Part shown: positions 53,995-62,887 of the stretch, piece after piece
Numbering within the stretch: position 1 is the first letter of the stretch
Layout of the letters: the number at the start of each line of letters is the position of its first letter
Assembly (NCBI GenBank): GCA_005405945.1
Contig: BJHW01000002.1
Span: forward strand, 62,001 to 126,000
From: Streptomyces violaceusniger
GTDB taxonomy: Bacteria > Actinomycetota > Actinomycetes > Streptomycetales > Streptomycetaceae
Reading direction: 5' to 3'
Length of the DNA stretch: 64,000 nt
Notes under the pieces: generated by a model
Seen by the model: the letters and a program-made list of their open reading frames with translations, nothing else
What the model was told of the DNA's origin: nothing
Database searches by the model: none
Translations under genes and position numbers: made by a program

Positions 53995-54756
53995 TCAGGG
54001 AGCCGTGACGACGGCGCCGCCACCCGCCCCGGCCGTGATCCTGCCGGGGCACAGCCCCCGTGCCGCGAGCCCGCTGAGGATCTGCGGCACGGCGCCGACG
54101 GTGGTCTGGTAACCGCCGTCGTGCATGAGGATGATGCTGCCCGCCCGCATGGTGGCGGCGGCCTGGACGATCTGCTGGGTGCTGGCCCCGTTCCAGTCCT
54201 GGGAGTCCACGCTCCACAGCACCTCGGTCAGCCCGAGACGGGCCTCATCGGCCCTGACCTGCGCGTTGGTCTCCCCGTAGGGCGGCCGGAACAGGGTGGG
54301 TGTCTGTCCGGTGATGCGCCGGACGGTGTTCTGGGCGCCCGCGATCTCGTTGTACGCCGCCGGTTCGCCGATCTGGGTGAGATGGGGGTGCGAGGTGGTG
54401 TGATTGGCGATCCACATGCCCGCCGCCTGCTCGGCCCTGAGCAGGTCGGGATACTGGTCGGCGTGCTGCCCCCAGATGAAGAAGGTGGCCTTCGCGCCAC
54501 CCGCCCGCAGGGCGTTGAGCAGTGCCTGGGTCGACGCCGGATTCGGTCCGTCGTCGTACGTCAGACCCACGTATCCGTTGGGGCAGTTGGCCCAGGCCCT
54601 CTCGGTGTGCGCCGCGCCGTGCGTGGCCGCCGGGGCCGGGGCGGCGGAGAACCCCGCCAGGGCGGCCGTGGCCGCGGCGACGAGCGCGAACCGCCGCGCT
54701 CTCCCGGTGCTTCTCGTTCCCGCGCGTCTTGCCGCGGCCTTTCCACGTCCGGTCAT
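53995..54756 (-). CDS. Secreted CE4 polysaccharide deacetylase, probable acetylxylan esterase
   Basis: A 253-residue secreted NodB-domain enzyme (signal peptide to about residue 45, ending APAPAAT). All five CE4 motifs are present: TYDDGPNP with the catalytic and metal Asp, metal-binding HTTSHPHL, RPPYGETN, VDSQDWNG and IILMHDGG. Its position 40 bp behind a GH10 xylanase on the same strand matches Streptomyces xylanase-acetylxylan esterase pairs, so removal of acetyl groups from xylan is likely. Chitin or peptidoglycan deacetylation is the alternative. The small xylan-binding domain of some homologues is missing. Confidence 0.92.
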   Translation of the reverse strand: MTGRGKAAARRAGTRSTGRARRFALVAAATAALAGFSAAPAPAATHGAAHTERAWANCPNGYVGLTYDDGPNPASTQALLNALRAGGAKATFFIWGQHADQYPDLLRAEQAAGMWIANHTTSHPHLTQIGEPAAYNEIAGAQNTVRRITGQTPTLFRPPYGETNAQVRADEARLGLTEVLWSVDSQDWNGASTQQIVQAAATMRAGSIILMHDGGYQTTVGAVPQILSGLAARGLCPGRITAGAGGGAVVTAP

Positions 54757-54796
54757 GGTCCCTCCTGGAGTGCGGATGTGATTCCCTGCCCGTCGG

Positions 54797-56188
54797 CTAG
54801 GAGGCGGTGCACGAGCCGATGGCGGGGGCCGACCAGTCCCCGTTCGCCATGACCGTGAAGCCGAAGCTGGTGGCCGCTCCGGCGCCCAGGTTGCCGTTGC
54901 CGTTGGGCCGCATCGTCATGACCTTGCCGCTGCTGTCCCAGCTGGGAGTGCCGTTCCAGGTCGTGGAGACGCTCTGCGCGGACCGCACGGTCACCGTCAC
55001 CGTCCAGTCGCTGATGGCGGAGGATCCGGCCGTCACCGTCACCTGGCCGTTGAAACGGTCGCCCCACCGCTGCGTCTCGGAGTACGACGCGGTGCACGAC
55101 GCGCCGCCGCCACCGCCTCCGCCACCCCCGCTGGTGCCGCCCAGCGCGGTGAGCACCGCGGTGTAGGCGGGCTTCTTGGCGTAGTTGTTGTCGAACAGCA
55201 GCGGGGTGCCGCTGGCGCGCCACGAGTACTTGTCGGTGACACCCCATACGGTGATGCCGGTGCAGCGGGACACGGCCAGACACGCCTGGGTGACACGGCG
55301 GTAGTTGTCGGCCTGGGCCGTACCGGAGCCCTCGATGTCCAGCTCGGTGATCTGCACATCGACGCCGAGGTCGGCGAAGCGCTGGAGGTTCTGCTGGTAG
55401 TCACCGGGGACCGGGGACTGGTTGTTGAAGTGCGACTGGAAGCCGACGCAGTCGATCGGCACACCGCGCGCCTTGAAGTCCTTCACCATGGCGTAGACGG
55501 CGTTGCTCTTCGCGTTCTGGCCGTCGGTGTTGTAGTCGTTGTAGCAGAGCTTGGCGCCGGGGTCGGCCGCACGCGCGGTGCGGAACGCCTCCTCGATGAA
55601 GCCGTCGCCGAGCTTGTCCTGGAACGGCGAACTGCGCCCTGCACCGCTGTTGCCGTCCTGGAACGCCTCGTTGACCACGTCCCAGGCGTAGATCTTGCCC
55701 TGGTAGTGCTGCATCACCTTGGTGATGTGGTTGTTCATCGCCGAGCGCAGCTCGGTGGCGCTCAAACCGCCCACCCAGCCGGGGAGTTGGGAGTGCCAGA
55801 CCAGGGTGTGGCCGCGGATCTTCATGCCCTTGCCCTGGGCGTGGCCGACGATCTGGTCGGCGCTGCCGAAGTTGAACGAGTTGCGGGAGCTTTCGACGGC
55901 GTCCCACTTCATCTCGTTCTCGGGTGTGACGGCGTTGAACTCGGTGTCCAGCGTGGTGGCGTACGGGGCTTCGCCGAGGTGGTTGGCGGCCACGGCGGCA
56001 CCGAAGTAGCGGCCCTTGGCCGCCGCCGCGCCGCCGAGGGTGCTCGCGGCGCTGGCGGGACCGGACAGGGCCAGGACACCGGCCGCGGTGAGGAGGCCGA
56101 CGACACCGAGGCTGAACGCCCTTCGGACGCGTAACCGAGGACGGCGATCTCCGGGCTCCTGACGGACCTGACGGGAATCGATGACCAT
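54797..56188 (-). CDS. Secreted GH10 endo-beta-1,4-xylanase with CBM2
   Basis: A 463-residue secreted xylanase. Signal peptide to about residue 47 (ALSGPASAA). The GH10 barrel has FNAVTPENEMKWDAVE, GHTLVWHSQLPGWV, acid/base IYAWDVVNEAFQDG and nucleophile DVQITELDIEGSG. A glycine linker of about ten G residues joins it to a family 2 carbohydrate-binding module (SCTASYSETQRWGDRFNGQV to APAIGSC) with the usual exposed tryptophans and Cys pair. No frameshift. Operator CCGGAATGATTCCGG is 100 bp upstream. Confidence 0.96.
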   Translation of the reverse strand: MVIDSRQVRQEPGDRRPRLRVRRAFSLGVVGLLTAAGVLALSGPASAASTLGGAAAAKGRYFGAAVAANHLGEAPYATTLDTEFNAVTPENEMKWDAVESSRNSFNFGSADQIVGHAQGKGMKIRGHTLVWHSQLPGWVGGLSATELRSAMNNHITKVMQHYQGKIYAWDVVNEAFQDGNSGAGRSSPFQDKLGDGFIEEAFRTARAADPGAKLCYNDYNTDGQNAKSNAVYAMVKDFKARGVPIDCVGFQSHFNNQSPVPGDYQQNLQRFADLGVDVQITELDIEGSGTAQADNYRRVTQACLAVSRCTGITVWGVTDKYSWRASGTPLLFDNNYAKKPAYTAVLTALGGTSGGGGGGGGGASCTASYSETQRWGDRFNGQVTVTAGSSAISDWTVTVTVRSAQSVSTTWNGTPSWDSSGKVMTMRPNGNGNLGAGAATSFGFTVMANGDWSAPAIGSCTAS

Positions 56189-56287
56189 TGCTGTCCCTTC
56201 TTCGGGGGTGCGGGTGGCAGTGGTGTGCCGATGGGCGACGATCGCTGCGGAGTATGCTGCGGGGCTGACGCAACGTCAACGCTTCTT

Positions 56288-56302
56288 CCGGAATGATTCC
56301 GG
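56288..56302. promoter_or_regulatory. Xylan-locus operator copy 1, CCGGAATGATTCCGG
   Basis: A perfect 7-1-7 palindrome 100 bp upstream of the xylanase ATG. It shares the pattern CCGRAAWGWTTYCGG with copy 2 at 56406-56420. It is likely bound by the LacI regulator of the facing operon (59713). Confidence 0.7.
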
Positions 56303-56405
56303 TAGAAACTTCCGTCGGTGCCGGTGTGGCTTCACCTTTGATCTGCGACTCTCCGATGTGTGTGCGTGGTCATCGACAGCGCAAAGGATCTCTCCCTGCC
56401 GGTTT

Positions 56406-56420
56406 CCGAAAAGTTTTCGG
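56406..56420. promoter_or_regulatory. Xylan-locus operator copy 2, CCGAAAAGTTTTCGG
   Basis: A perfect 7-1-7 palindrome 172 bp upstream of the importer GTG. The core CGAAAA-G-TTTTCG resembles CGAAA/TTTCG palindromes found before xylanolytic genes in actinomycetes. Being near copy 1, it would allow one repressor dimer at each divergent promoter or looping between them. Confidence 0.7.
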
Positions 56421-56591
56421 TGTCGTGGTGATGTGTTATCGGTCGTGCCTGCGAGTTCGCCCGACGGTCTTCGCGGTGTGTTCTGGGTCCCGGCAAGGGC
56501 TTGACCGGAGGCGAAGTGGCTCCTACATTCCTCACACCCTCGAGGTAGATCGATTAACCACTCGTTAACCGCCTGGTTGGAGACCCCCGCA

Positions 56592-57881
56592 GTGCACTCA
56601 CCGCTGACTCGGCGCGGCTTCCTCGCCGCCGGTTCCGGCCTCGCCGTCGCGACCGTCCTGCCCGGCCTTTCCGCCTGCTCCGCACTCACCGGGGCGGACT
56701 CCGATCCCGATACGCTCGTCGTGCACAGCCAGCTGGGCACCACCGCCCCGGGATCGCCCACCTACCTCGCGGCCCTCGACCGGTTCCGCAAGGAGAATCC
56801 GGGACTCAAGGTCAAGAACCTCATCAACGGCGACGACCTCGCGCAGGTCTACGAGACCTCGCGGCTGGCCCGCAAGGAGCCGGACGTCGTCATGGTCAAC
56901 CTCTATGACAAGACGCTGGCGTGGACGGATGTCGGCGCCACGGTCGACGTCAAGGGCTATCTGGACGACTGGGGGCTGCGCCGGCGCGTGCTCCCGCGGG
57001 CGCTGGCCGAGTGGACCGACGCCAAGGGCCGGGTGCGCGCCTTCCCCTACTTCGCCACCAACTGGCCGATCGCCTACAACCGGGCCCTGCTGGACCGGGC
57101 GGGCGTCGACGCGATACCCACCACGGGCGACGAGCTGATCGCCGCGGCCCGCAAGCTGCGCGCCAAGGGGATCGCGCCCGTGACCGTCGGTGGCAACGAC
57201 TGGACCGGGCAGAAGCTGCTCGCTCAGATCATCCAGACCTTCCTCACCGAGGACGAGGCCCGGCACGCCTACTCCACGGGGGACTTCGGCAGCAGAGGCG
57301 CCCGCGAGGGCATCGAGTACTTCGTGACACTGCGCGACGCGGGTGTCTTCGCCGACAAGGCCCAGGGCCTCACCTCGGACTCGATGACCACGCAGTTCAA
57401 CACGCAGGCCGCGGCGATCGAGTCGGCGATGTCCTCGGCGCTGGCCAAGGTGCCGCCGAAGGTGGCCCGGCACACCGAGGTCGGCGGGTGGCCGCTGACG
57501 GACGGCGCCGTGCACGACAAGCCCACCATCCTGCGCACCTACACCCTGATCGGGTTCTGGATCAGCCCGAACGGCACCAAGAAGATCGACGCCGTCGAGA
57601 AGTTCCTGCGCTTCATGTACCGGCCCGACACCGTGACCCGGTTCATCAAGGAGAGCGGCCGCGACATGGCGCTCCGCTCCGACACCGTCAGCACCGATTT
57701 CCCGCTGGTCGCCGCCGCGCAGCGGCTGGGCTCGACGGTGAGCCAGGCGCTGCTGCCCGATGTGTACGTCCCGCCCGCCGCCGCCCAGCCGCTGATCACC
57801 GCGACCAGCACCTCCTTCACCCGCGGCACCAGCGCCGCGAAGGTCCGCGCCGCGCTCGAGACCGCGTACCGCTCCGCGTGA
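56592..57881 (+). CDS. Extracellular sugar-binding lipoprotein of the xylan-linked importer
   Basis: A 429-residue family 1 solute-binding protein. The GTG at 56592 is chosen over TTG at 56577 because GGAGA lies eight bases before it. The Tat-type signal TRRGFLAAGSGLAVATVLPG is followed by the lipobox LSAC. The mature part shows DPDTLVVHSQLGTTAPGSPTY, EPDVVMVNLYDKTLAWTDVG and PYFATNWPIAYNRALLDRAG, typical of oligosaccharide receptors. It is first in an operon with two permeases, a LacI regulator and two glycosidases. Xylo- or mixed beta-oligosaccharides are inferred ligands. Confidence 0.92.
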   Translation: MHSPLTRRGFLAAGSGLAVATVLPGLSACSALTGADSDPDTLVVHSQLGTTAPGSPTYLAALDRFRKENPGLKVKNLINGDDLAQVYETSRLARKEPDVVMVNLYDKTLAWTDVGATVDVKGYLDDWGLRRRVLPRALAEWTDAKGRVRAFPYFATNWPIAYNRALLDRAGVDAIPTTGDELIAAARKLRAKGIAPVTVGGNDWTGQKLLAQIIQTFLTEDEARHAYSTGDFGSRGAREGIEYFVTLRDAGVFADKAQGLTSDSMTTQFNTQAAAIESAMSSALAKVPPKVARHTEVGGWPLTDGAVHDKPTILRTYTLIGFWISPNGTKKIDAVEKFLRFMYRPDTVTRFIKESGRDMALRSDTVSTDFPLVAAAQRLGSTVSQALLPDVYVPPAAAQPLITATSTSFTRGTSAAKVRAALETAYRSA

Positions 57882-57933
57882 ACCGCCCGCCCGTTCGCTC
57901 TTATCCCGAGCCCGACTCCACGGGAGCCACCTC

Positions 57934-58871
57934 ATGACGACGCTGACGTCGCCCCCGGGCGGGGCCGCGATCCGCCACCCCGCACCGCCCGCCACCACAC
58001 GCCGCATCGGCACACCCCGGCAGGGCGGCACGATCCTCGCCATCCCGGCACTGGTCTGGTACGCGGTCTTCATGATCGGCCCGGTGATCGCCATCTTCGT
58101 GATCGCCGCCCTGCACTGGCCGGGCATGCTCCAGCCGGTGTCGTTCGCCGGGCTCGGCAACGTCCGTACGGTCCTGGACGACCCCGTCTTCTGGGACGCG
58201 GTGCGCAACACCGCCGTCCAGCTCGCGGTGGCGCTGCCGATCATGATCGTGTGCGCCTACATGCTGGGCTACTACGTGGCGCAGAAGCCACCCGGACACC
58301 GGGTGATCCGCTATCTGCTGTTCATCCCCGGCCTGATCTCCACCCCGCCAAGGCCATGGTGTTCTACGCGGCGCTCTCCCCGGACGGGCTGGCCAACGGC
58401 GCGCTCCAGTCGGTGGGGCTCGGCTCGCTCACCGACGCCTGGCTCGCCTCGCCGTCCACCGCCCTGGCCTGCCTCATCGCCCTGGACGTGTGGAGCGGGA
58501 TCGGCTTCACCGCCGTCCTGTTCGCCGCCCGGCTCGACAGCGTCCCCGACGACCTCGGCGAGGCGGCGCAGCTGGACGGGGCCGGGCACTGGCGGACCAT
58601 GTGGCGCATCCACTTCCCGGTGATCCGTGACTACGTCGGCGTCGTCACCATGTTGCAGTTCCTGTGGACCCTCTTCGGCTCGGCGCAGCACGTGCTGCTG
58701 CTCACCCAGGGCGGTCCCGGCAGCTCGTCCACCACGCTGTCGTTCCTCGTCTACCAGAAGGCGTTCATCGCGGCCGACCTGGGCTACAGCCAGACCGTCG
58801 GCGTCATCCTCTTCCTGGCCGGGCTCGTCGGGCTGCTCGCCATCCGCCGCACGTTCCGCCAGAACTACTGA
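57934..58871 (+). CDS. Carbohydrate ABC permease, MalF type (frameshifted here)
   Basis: About 312 residues after correction. The N-terminal tail is followed by ILAIPALVWYAVFMIGPVIA and further membrane segments. The EAA loop reads LGEAAQLDGAGHWRTMWRIHFP. One C is missing at 58343-58346: IPGLIST continues as PAKAMVFYAALSPDGLANG. It pairs with the next permease. As usual for Streptomyces, no ATPase gene is present; the shared MsiK ATPase probably serves it. Confidence 0.9.
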
Positions 58872-58888
58872 CCGTAAGGCGGCTCACC

Positions 58889-59716
58889 ATGAAACTCGGC
58901 AAACGCTGGCTGCCCGCGCACATCCTGGTGTGGACCTACGCGGTGCTGCTGATCGTGCCGCTCTACTACTTCCTCGCCTCCGCGTTCAAGAGCAACGAGG
59001 AGATCTTCGCCCATCCCTTCGCACTGCCGAAGTCGTTCGGCTTCGGCAACTTCCGCACCGCCTACGACAGCGCCGATCTGGGCACGGCCGTCGTCAACTC
59101 CGCCCTGGTGACGGGCCTCGCCCTGGCGCTGACCCTGCTGCTGGCGCTGCCCGCGGCGTTCGCGCTCGCCCGCTCGACGGGACGGCTCGCCTCGGCGATG
59201 GAGAAGGTCTTCTCGCTGGGCTTCCTGGTCCCCACGTTCGCGGCGCTCTTCCCCACCTTCCTGCTCGCCGCCGCCACCGGGCTGTTCCACACCCGGCTGT
59301 TCATGGTCTTCTTCCTGCCCGCGACGGCGATGCCACTGTCGGTGGTGATCCTGGTGCAGTTCATGCGGACCATCCCCCGGGAGATGGAGGAGGCAGCCCG
59401 GATGGACGGGGCGTCCACCTACACGGTGCTGCGCCACATCTACATACCGATGTGCCTGCCCGGCATCGCCACCGTGCTCCTGCTGAACTTCCTCACCTTC
59501 TGGAACGAGTACCTGTATTCGCTGGTCATCATCGGCCCCGACCCCGAACAGCGCACCGTGCAGGTGGCCCTGCCCACCCTCAAGGCCATCACCGGCACCG
59601 ACTACGGGGTCCTCACCGCCGGTACCGTCCTGACCCTGATCCCCGTGTGGGTCGTCTACACGGTGCTCCAGAAGCGCATGCAGCAGGCGCTCATCAACGG
59701 GGCGGTCAAGGCGTGA
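58889..59716 (+). CDS. Carbohydrate ABC permease, MalG type
   Basis: A 275-residue permease with six predicted membrane helices; EAA loop MEEAARMDGASTYTVLRHIYIP. The ATG at 58889 is the sensible start, as an upstream frame overlaps the partner permease. Its TGA overlaps the LacI GTG. It functions with the MalF-type permease and the binding lipoprotein. Confidence 0.94.
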   Translation: MKLGKRWLPAHILVWTYAVLLIVPLYYFLASAFKSNEEIFAHPFALPKSFGFGNFRTAYDSADLGTAVVNSALVTGLALALTLLLALPAAFALARSTGRLASAMEKVFSLGFLVPTFAALFPTFLLAAATGLFHTRLFMVFFLPATAMPLSVVILVQFMRTIPREMEEAARMDGASTYTVLRHIYIPMCLPGIATVLLLNFLTFWNEYLYSLVIIGPDPEQRTVQVALPTLKAITGTDYGVLTAGTVLTLIPVWVVYTVLQKRMQQALINGAVKA

Positions 59717-59775
59717 GCACGGCCGCCGGTCAAGATATGAGCACCCCCGCCGGTCAGGGCGTGAGCACGACCGCC
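59713..59775 (+). repeat. Tandem 24-bp repeat that triplicates the LacI start codon
   Basis: Two full 24-bp copies (59713-59736, 59737-59760) and a third partial one each begin with a start codon, GTG, ATG and GTG, followed by AGCAC. They encode VSTAAGQD, MSTPAGQG and VSTTA. Any of the three could initiate. The repeat lies over the coupling site with the upstream permease. Confidence 0.75.
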
Positions 59776-60803
59776 ACGAAACCGGGGCGGCGCCCCACCA
59801 TCAAACAGGTGGCGGCCGCCGCCGGGGTGTCCACCGCGGCCGTGTCCCAGGCGTTCAACGACAAGGGCCGGCTGTCGGAGGCCACCCGGCAGCGCATCCT
59901 GGACACCGCGACGGAGCTCGGCTGGTCGCCGAGCGCGTCCGCCGCCGCCCTGCGCAGCGCCCGCACCCGCACCCTGGCCCTCGTCGTGCGGCGCCCCACC
60001 GATGTGCTCGGCGCGGACCCGCACTTCAGCGAGCTGATCACCGGTATCGAGGGCGAACTGGCGCCCCGCGGCTACGGTCTGCTGCTGCACCTGGTGGCCG
60101 GGGCCCAGGAGGAGAACGCCCTCTACAAGCGGCTCGCGGCCGAGGGCCGTGTCGACGGCGCCGTCCTGACCGACGCCCGCGCCGACGACCCGCGCCCGGC
60201 CCTGCTGGCCCGCCTCGGCCTGCCCGCCGTGCTGCTCGGTCCCCCGACCGCGCCGCCGCCGTGCCACGGGTCGGCCTCGGCCACCAGGACACCGCCGTCG
60301 AGGAGGTCGTCCGCCATCTGCTCGGGCTCGGACACCGGCGGATCGCCTATGTGGCGGGCCCCGCCGACCTGAAGCACACCCGGCTGCGCGGCGGTGTCTT
60401 CGAAACCGCCCTCCGGCAGGCGGGCCTGCGGCCCTACGCGGTCCTGCACACCGACTTCACCGAAGTGTCCGCGGTCGCGGCCACCCAGGCCCTGCTGGAC
60501 GCCGCCGACCGCGCCACCGCGATCGTTTACGCCAACGACTCCATGGCGATGTGCGGCATCGGCGCGGCCCAGCGCGCCGGGCTGCGCGTCCCCGACGATC
60601 TGTCGGTCGTCGGCTACGACAACCTGCCGCTCGGCCGCTGGCTGCACCCCCGGCTGACCACGGTCGACCAGCAGGTGCAGCGGGTCGGCGCGGCCGCCGC
60701 CCGGCTGCTCCTCGCGCGCTGCGGCGAGGACGTCGAGGAGGCGGCGCTCGACGACCGGCCGCGGCTGGTCGTCCGCGAGTCCACCGGACCCGCCCCTGGC
60801 TGA
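59713..60803 (+). CDS. LacI-family regulator of the xylan-linked operon (frameshifted here)
   Basis: About 364 residues from the first GTG. Helix-turn-helix PTIKQVAAAAGVSTAAVSQAF is followed by the ligand domain: ADPHFSELITGIEGELAPRGYG, HLLGLGHRRIAYVAGPADLKHT, AIVYANDSMAMCGIGAA and LSVVGYDNLPLGRWLHPRL. One C is missing at 60241-60245 (VLLGPP to DRAAAVPRVGLG). The gene sits within the transport operon, as CebR-like regulators do. It probably reads the CCGRAAWGWTTYCGG sites at 56.3-56.4 kb. Three alternative starts arise from a tandem repeat at its beginning. Confidence 0.9.
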
Positions 60804-60952
60804 CGCCCGGCCCCCGGCCCCGACGGCCCCGGCTGACGCCCGAACCCCGACCGCGACGACCTCCGCTGCCGCCCGAACCCCGCCCCGACCCCGGCCCCCG
60901 GCCCCGCGCCGGGCCACCCCCCACCCCGTACCACCGACATCCGAGAAGGACC

Positions 60953-62887
60953 ATGCGACGCCACAGCGCCCAGCTCACCCACCACCCCGCCGTCCTGCCC
61001 TGGCTCGGCGCCAACTTCTGGTCCCGCACCGGCGGGCCCCTGATGTGGCGCGACTACGACCCGACGACGGTCCGCGCGGAACTGCGGGTGCTGCGCGAGC
61101 ACGGCCTGACGATGACCCGGTCGTTCTTCTACTGGCCCGACTTCCACCCACAGCCCCACCGCGTCGACGAGACGCTGTGCGAACGCTTCCGCGACTTCCT
61201 CGACGCCCACACCGAGACGGGCATGGGCACGGTGCCCACCTTCATCGTCGGCCACATGTCGGGTGAGAACTGGGACCCCGCCTGGCGCGGGGGCCGTGAC
61301 CTCTACGAGGACGTGTGGATGGTCGGCCGCCAGGCGTGGTTCGTGTCCCAGATGACCCGCCGCTTCAAGGACCACCCGGCGGTCACCGGCTGGCTCATCA
61401 CCAATGAGATGCCCGGCTACGGCCGTATCTACCAGGTGGATCCGCCCTCCTCCGCTGTGGTGACGGCCTGGGCGCAGGCCATGTGCAACGCCGTACGGGC
61501 GGCCGGCGGCACCCAGCCCGTCTCCCTCGGCGACGGCGCGTGGGGCATCGAGGTCACCGGCCGCGACAACGGCTTCTCGCTGCGCGAGACCGCCGAGTAC
61601 GTGGACTTCGTGGGTCCGCACGTCTACCGCTCGGACACCGACCGGCCGCGTCAGCACCTGCGCGCCGCCTTCGAGTGCGAACTGGCGTCGGTCACCGGAC
61701 AGCCCGTCGTCCTGGAGGAGTTCGGGCTCTCCACGGACACCGTGTCCGATGAGAACGCGGCGGTCTACTACCGGCAGACCCTGCACAACTCGCTGCTCGG
61801 CGGGGCCACGGGCTGGATCGCCTGGAACAACACCGACTACGACGACCTGTGGGACCGCTCGCCGTACGACCACCACCCCTTCGAAATGCACTTCGGCATC
61901 ACCGACCACACCGGCGCCCCCAAGGCCCCGCTGCTCGAACTCGCCGCGTTCGCCGAGGTGTTGGAGGACGTGGACTTCGCACACTGCCGACGCGCCGACG
62001 CGGACGCGGCGCTGGTCGTGCCCGCCTTCCTGGAGCGTGGCTACCCCTACAGCAGGCCCGCCGACCGGCCACTGATCTTCACATCGCTGCACCAGAGCTA
62101 TGTGGCCACGCGCGCCGCCGACCTGCCGGTGGGCTTCACCCGTGAGGCCGACGGACTGCCCGGCGACGCGGCCCTGTATCTGCTCCCGGCCACCCGACAG
62201 CTCACCACGCGTACCCGGCGTGAGCTCGAACGCCGCGCCCACGCGGGCGCCACCGTCTACCTCTCGTTCTGCTCCGGCGAGCACCCCGGGACCCGCGGCC
62301 CGTGGTTCGACGACCTGGACGGGCTGTTCGGTGTGGAACTGCGACTCTCCTACGGCGTGGCCGAGCCCATCGAGGACGACGTCCTGGAGATGACGTTCAC
62401 CGAGGACTTCGGCGGGCTGACGGCCGGGACCTCGCTGCGCTTCCCGGTCGCGGGCAACGAGGACAGCCGGGCGTATCTGCCGGTGGTTCCGCGGGACGCC
62501 CGGGTGGTGGCCGTCGACGCCCACGGGCGGCCCGCCCTGCTGGTGCGCGACACCGGGCGCGGCCGCACCGTCCTGGCCACCTACCCCCTGGAGCACATGG
62601 CCGCCCGCACCGCCCGCGCCAACCCCGAGCAGACCCACCGGCTGTACGCGGCGCTCGCCGACGTGGCCGGGGTCCGCCGCCCGGTGACGGTCGACAGCCC
62701 CCACGTCGGCGCGGACCTCCTCGTCCACGACGACGGGCGCCGCTTCGTATGGCTGGTCAGCCAGAGCCCCGAGGAGGTCACCGTCCGCCCCGCCGCCGAG
62801 GGAACGCTGCACGACCTGGCCTCAGGCACGGCGACGGCGGATGTGACACTCGGCCCGTACGGTGTGCGCGTCCTGGAGCTGGCGTGA
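60953..62887 (+). CDS. Clan GH-A glycosidase with C-terminal amidotransferase-like domain
   Basis: A 644-residue cytoplasmic enzyme (no signal peptide). The first 330 residues form a TIM barrel of the GH5/GH2-like clan GH-A type: WLGANFWSRTGGPLMWRDYD, acid/base in GWLITNEMPGYGR and nucleophile in PVVLEEFGLSTD. WIAWNNTDYDDLWDR follows. The rest (about 350-644) resembles the beta-galactosidase trimerisation/class I amidotransferase-like fold (ALYLLPATRQLTTRTRRELE, GATVYLSFCSGEHPG) with a small beta domain. Retaining beta-mannosidase or beta-galactosidase-like activity on imported oligosaccharides is likely; the exact GH family is unsure. It follows the LacI gene after a 149-bp CCG-rich spacer. 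Confidence 0.82.
   Translation: MRRHSAQLTHHPAVLPWLGANFWSRTGGPLMWRDYDPTTVRAELRVLREHGLTMTRSFFYWPDFHPQPHRVDETLCERFRDFLDAHTETGMGTVPTFIVGHMSGENWDPAWRGGRDLYEDVWMVGRQAWFVSQMTRRFKDHPAVTGWLITNEMPGYGRIYQVDPPSSAVVTAWAQAMCNAVRAAGGTQPVSLGDGAWGIEVTGRDNGFSLRETAEYVDFVGPHVYRSDTDRPRQHLRAAFECELASVTGQPVVLEEFGLSTDTVSDENAAVYYRQTLHNSLLGGATGWIAWNNTDYDDLWDRSPYDHHPFEMHFGITDHTGAPKAPLLELAAFAEVLEDVDFAHCRRADADAALVVPAFLERGYPYSRPADRPLIFTSLHQSYVATRAADLPVGFTREADGLPGDAALYLLPATRQLTTRTRRELERRAHAGATVYLSFCSGEHPGTRGPWFDDLDGLFGVELRLSYGVAEPIEDDVLEMTFTEDFGGLTAGTSLRFPVAGNEDSRAYLPVVPRDARVVAVDAHGRPALLVRDTGRGRTVLATYPLEHMAARTARANPEQTHRLYAALADVAGVRRPVTVDSPHVGADLLVHDDGRRFVWLVSQSPEEVTVRPAAEGTLHDLASGTATADVTLGPYGVRVLELA

Larger units (their letters stand above)
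56189..56591. promoter_or_regulatory. Divergent regulatory region between xylanase and sugar importer
   Basis: A 403-bp divergent region, locally AT-richer, containing the two 15-bp operator copies listed separately. A TAGAAACTTCCG half-site-like string follows the first copy, at about 56303. The importer side ends with GGAGA before the GTG at 56592. I cannot place -35/-10 boxes confidently. Confidence 0.5.

Noticed and set aside
60804..60952. Small gene in the CCG-rich spacer before the GH-A glycosidase
   Set aside because: Only proline/arginine-rich frames without ribosome site; it looks like a repeat-rich spacer.
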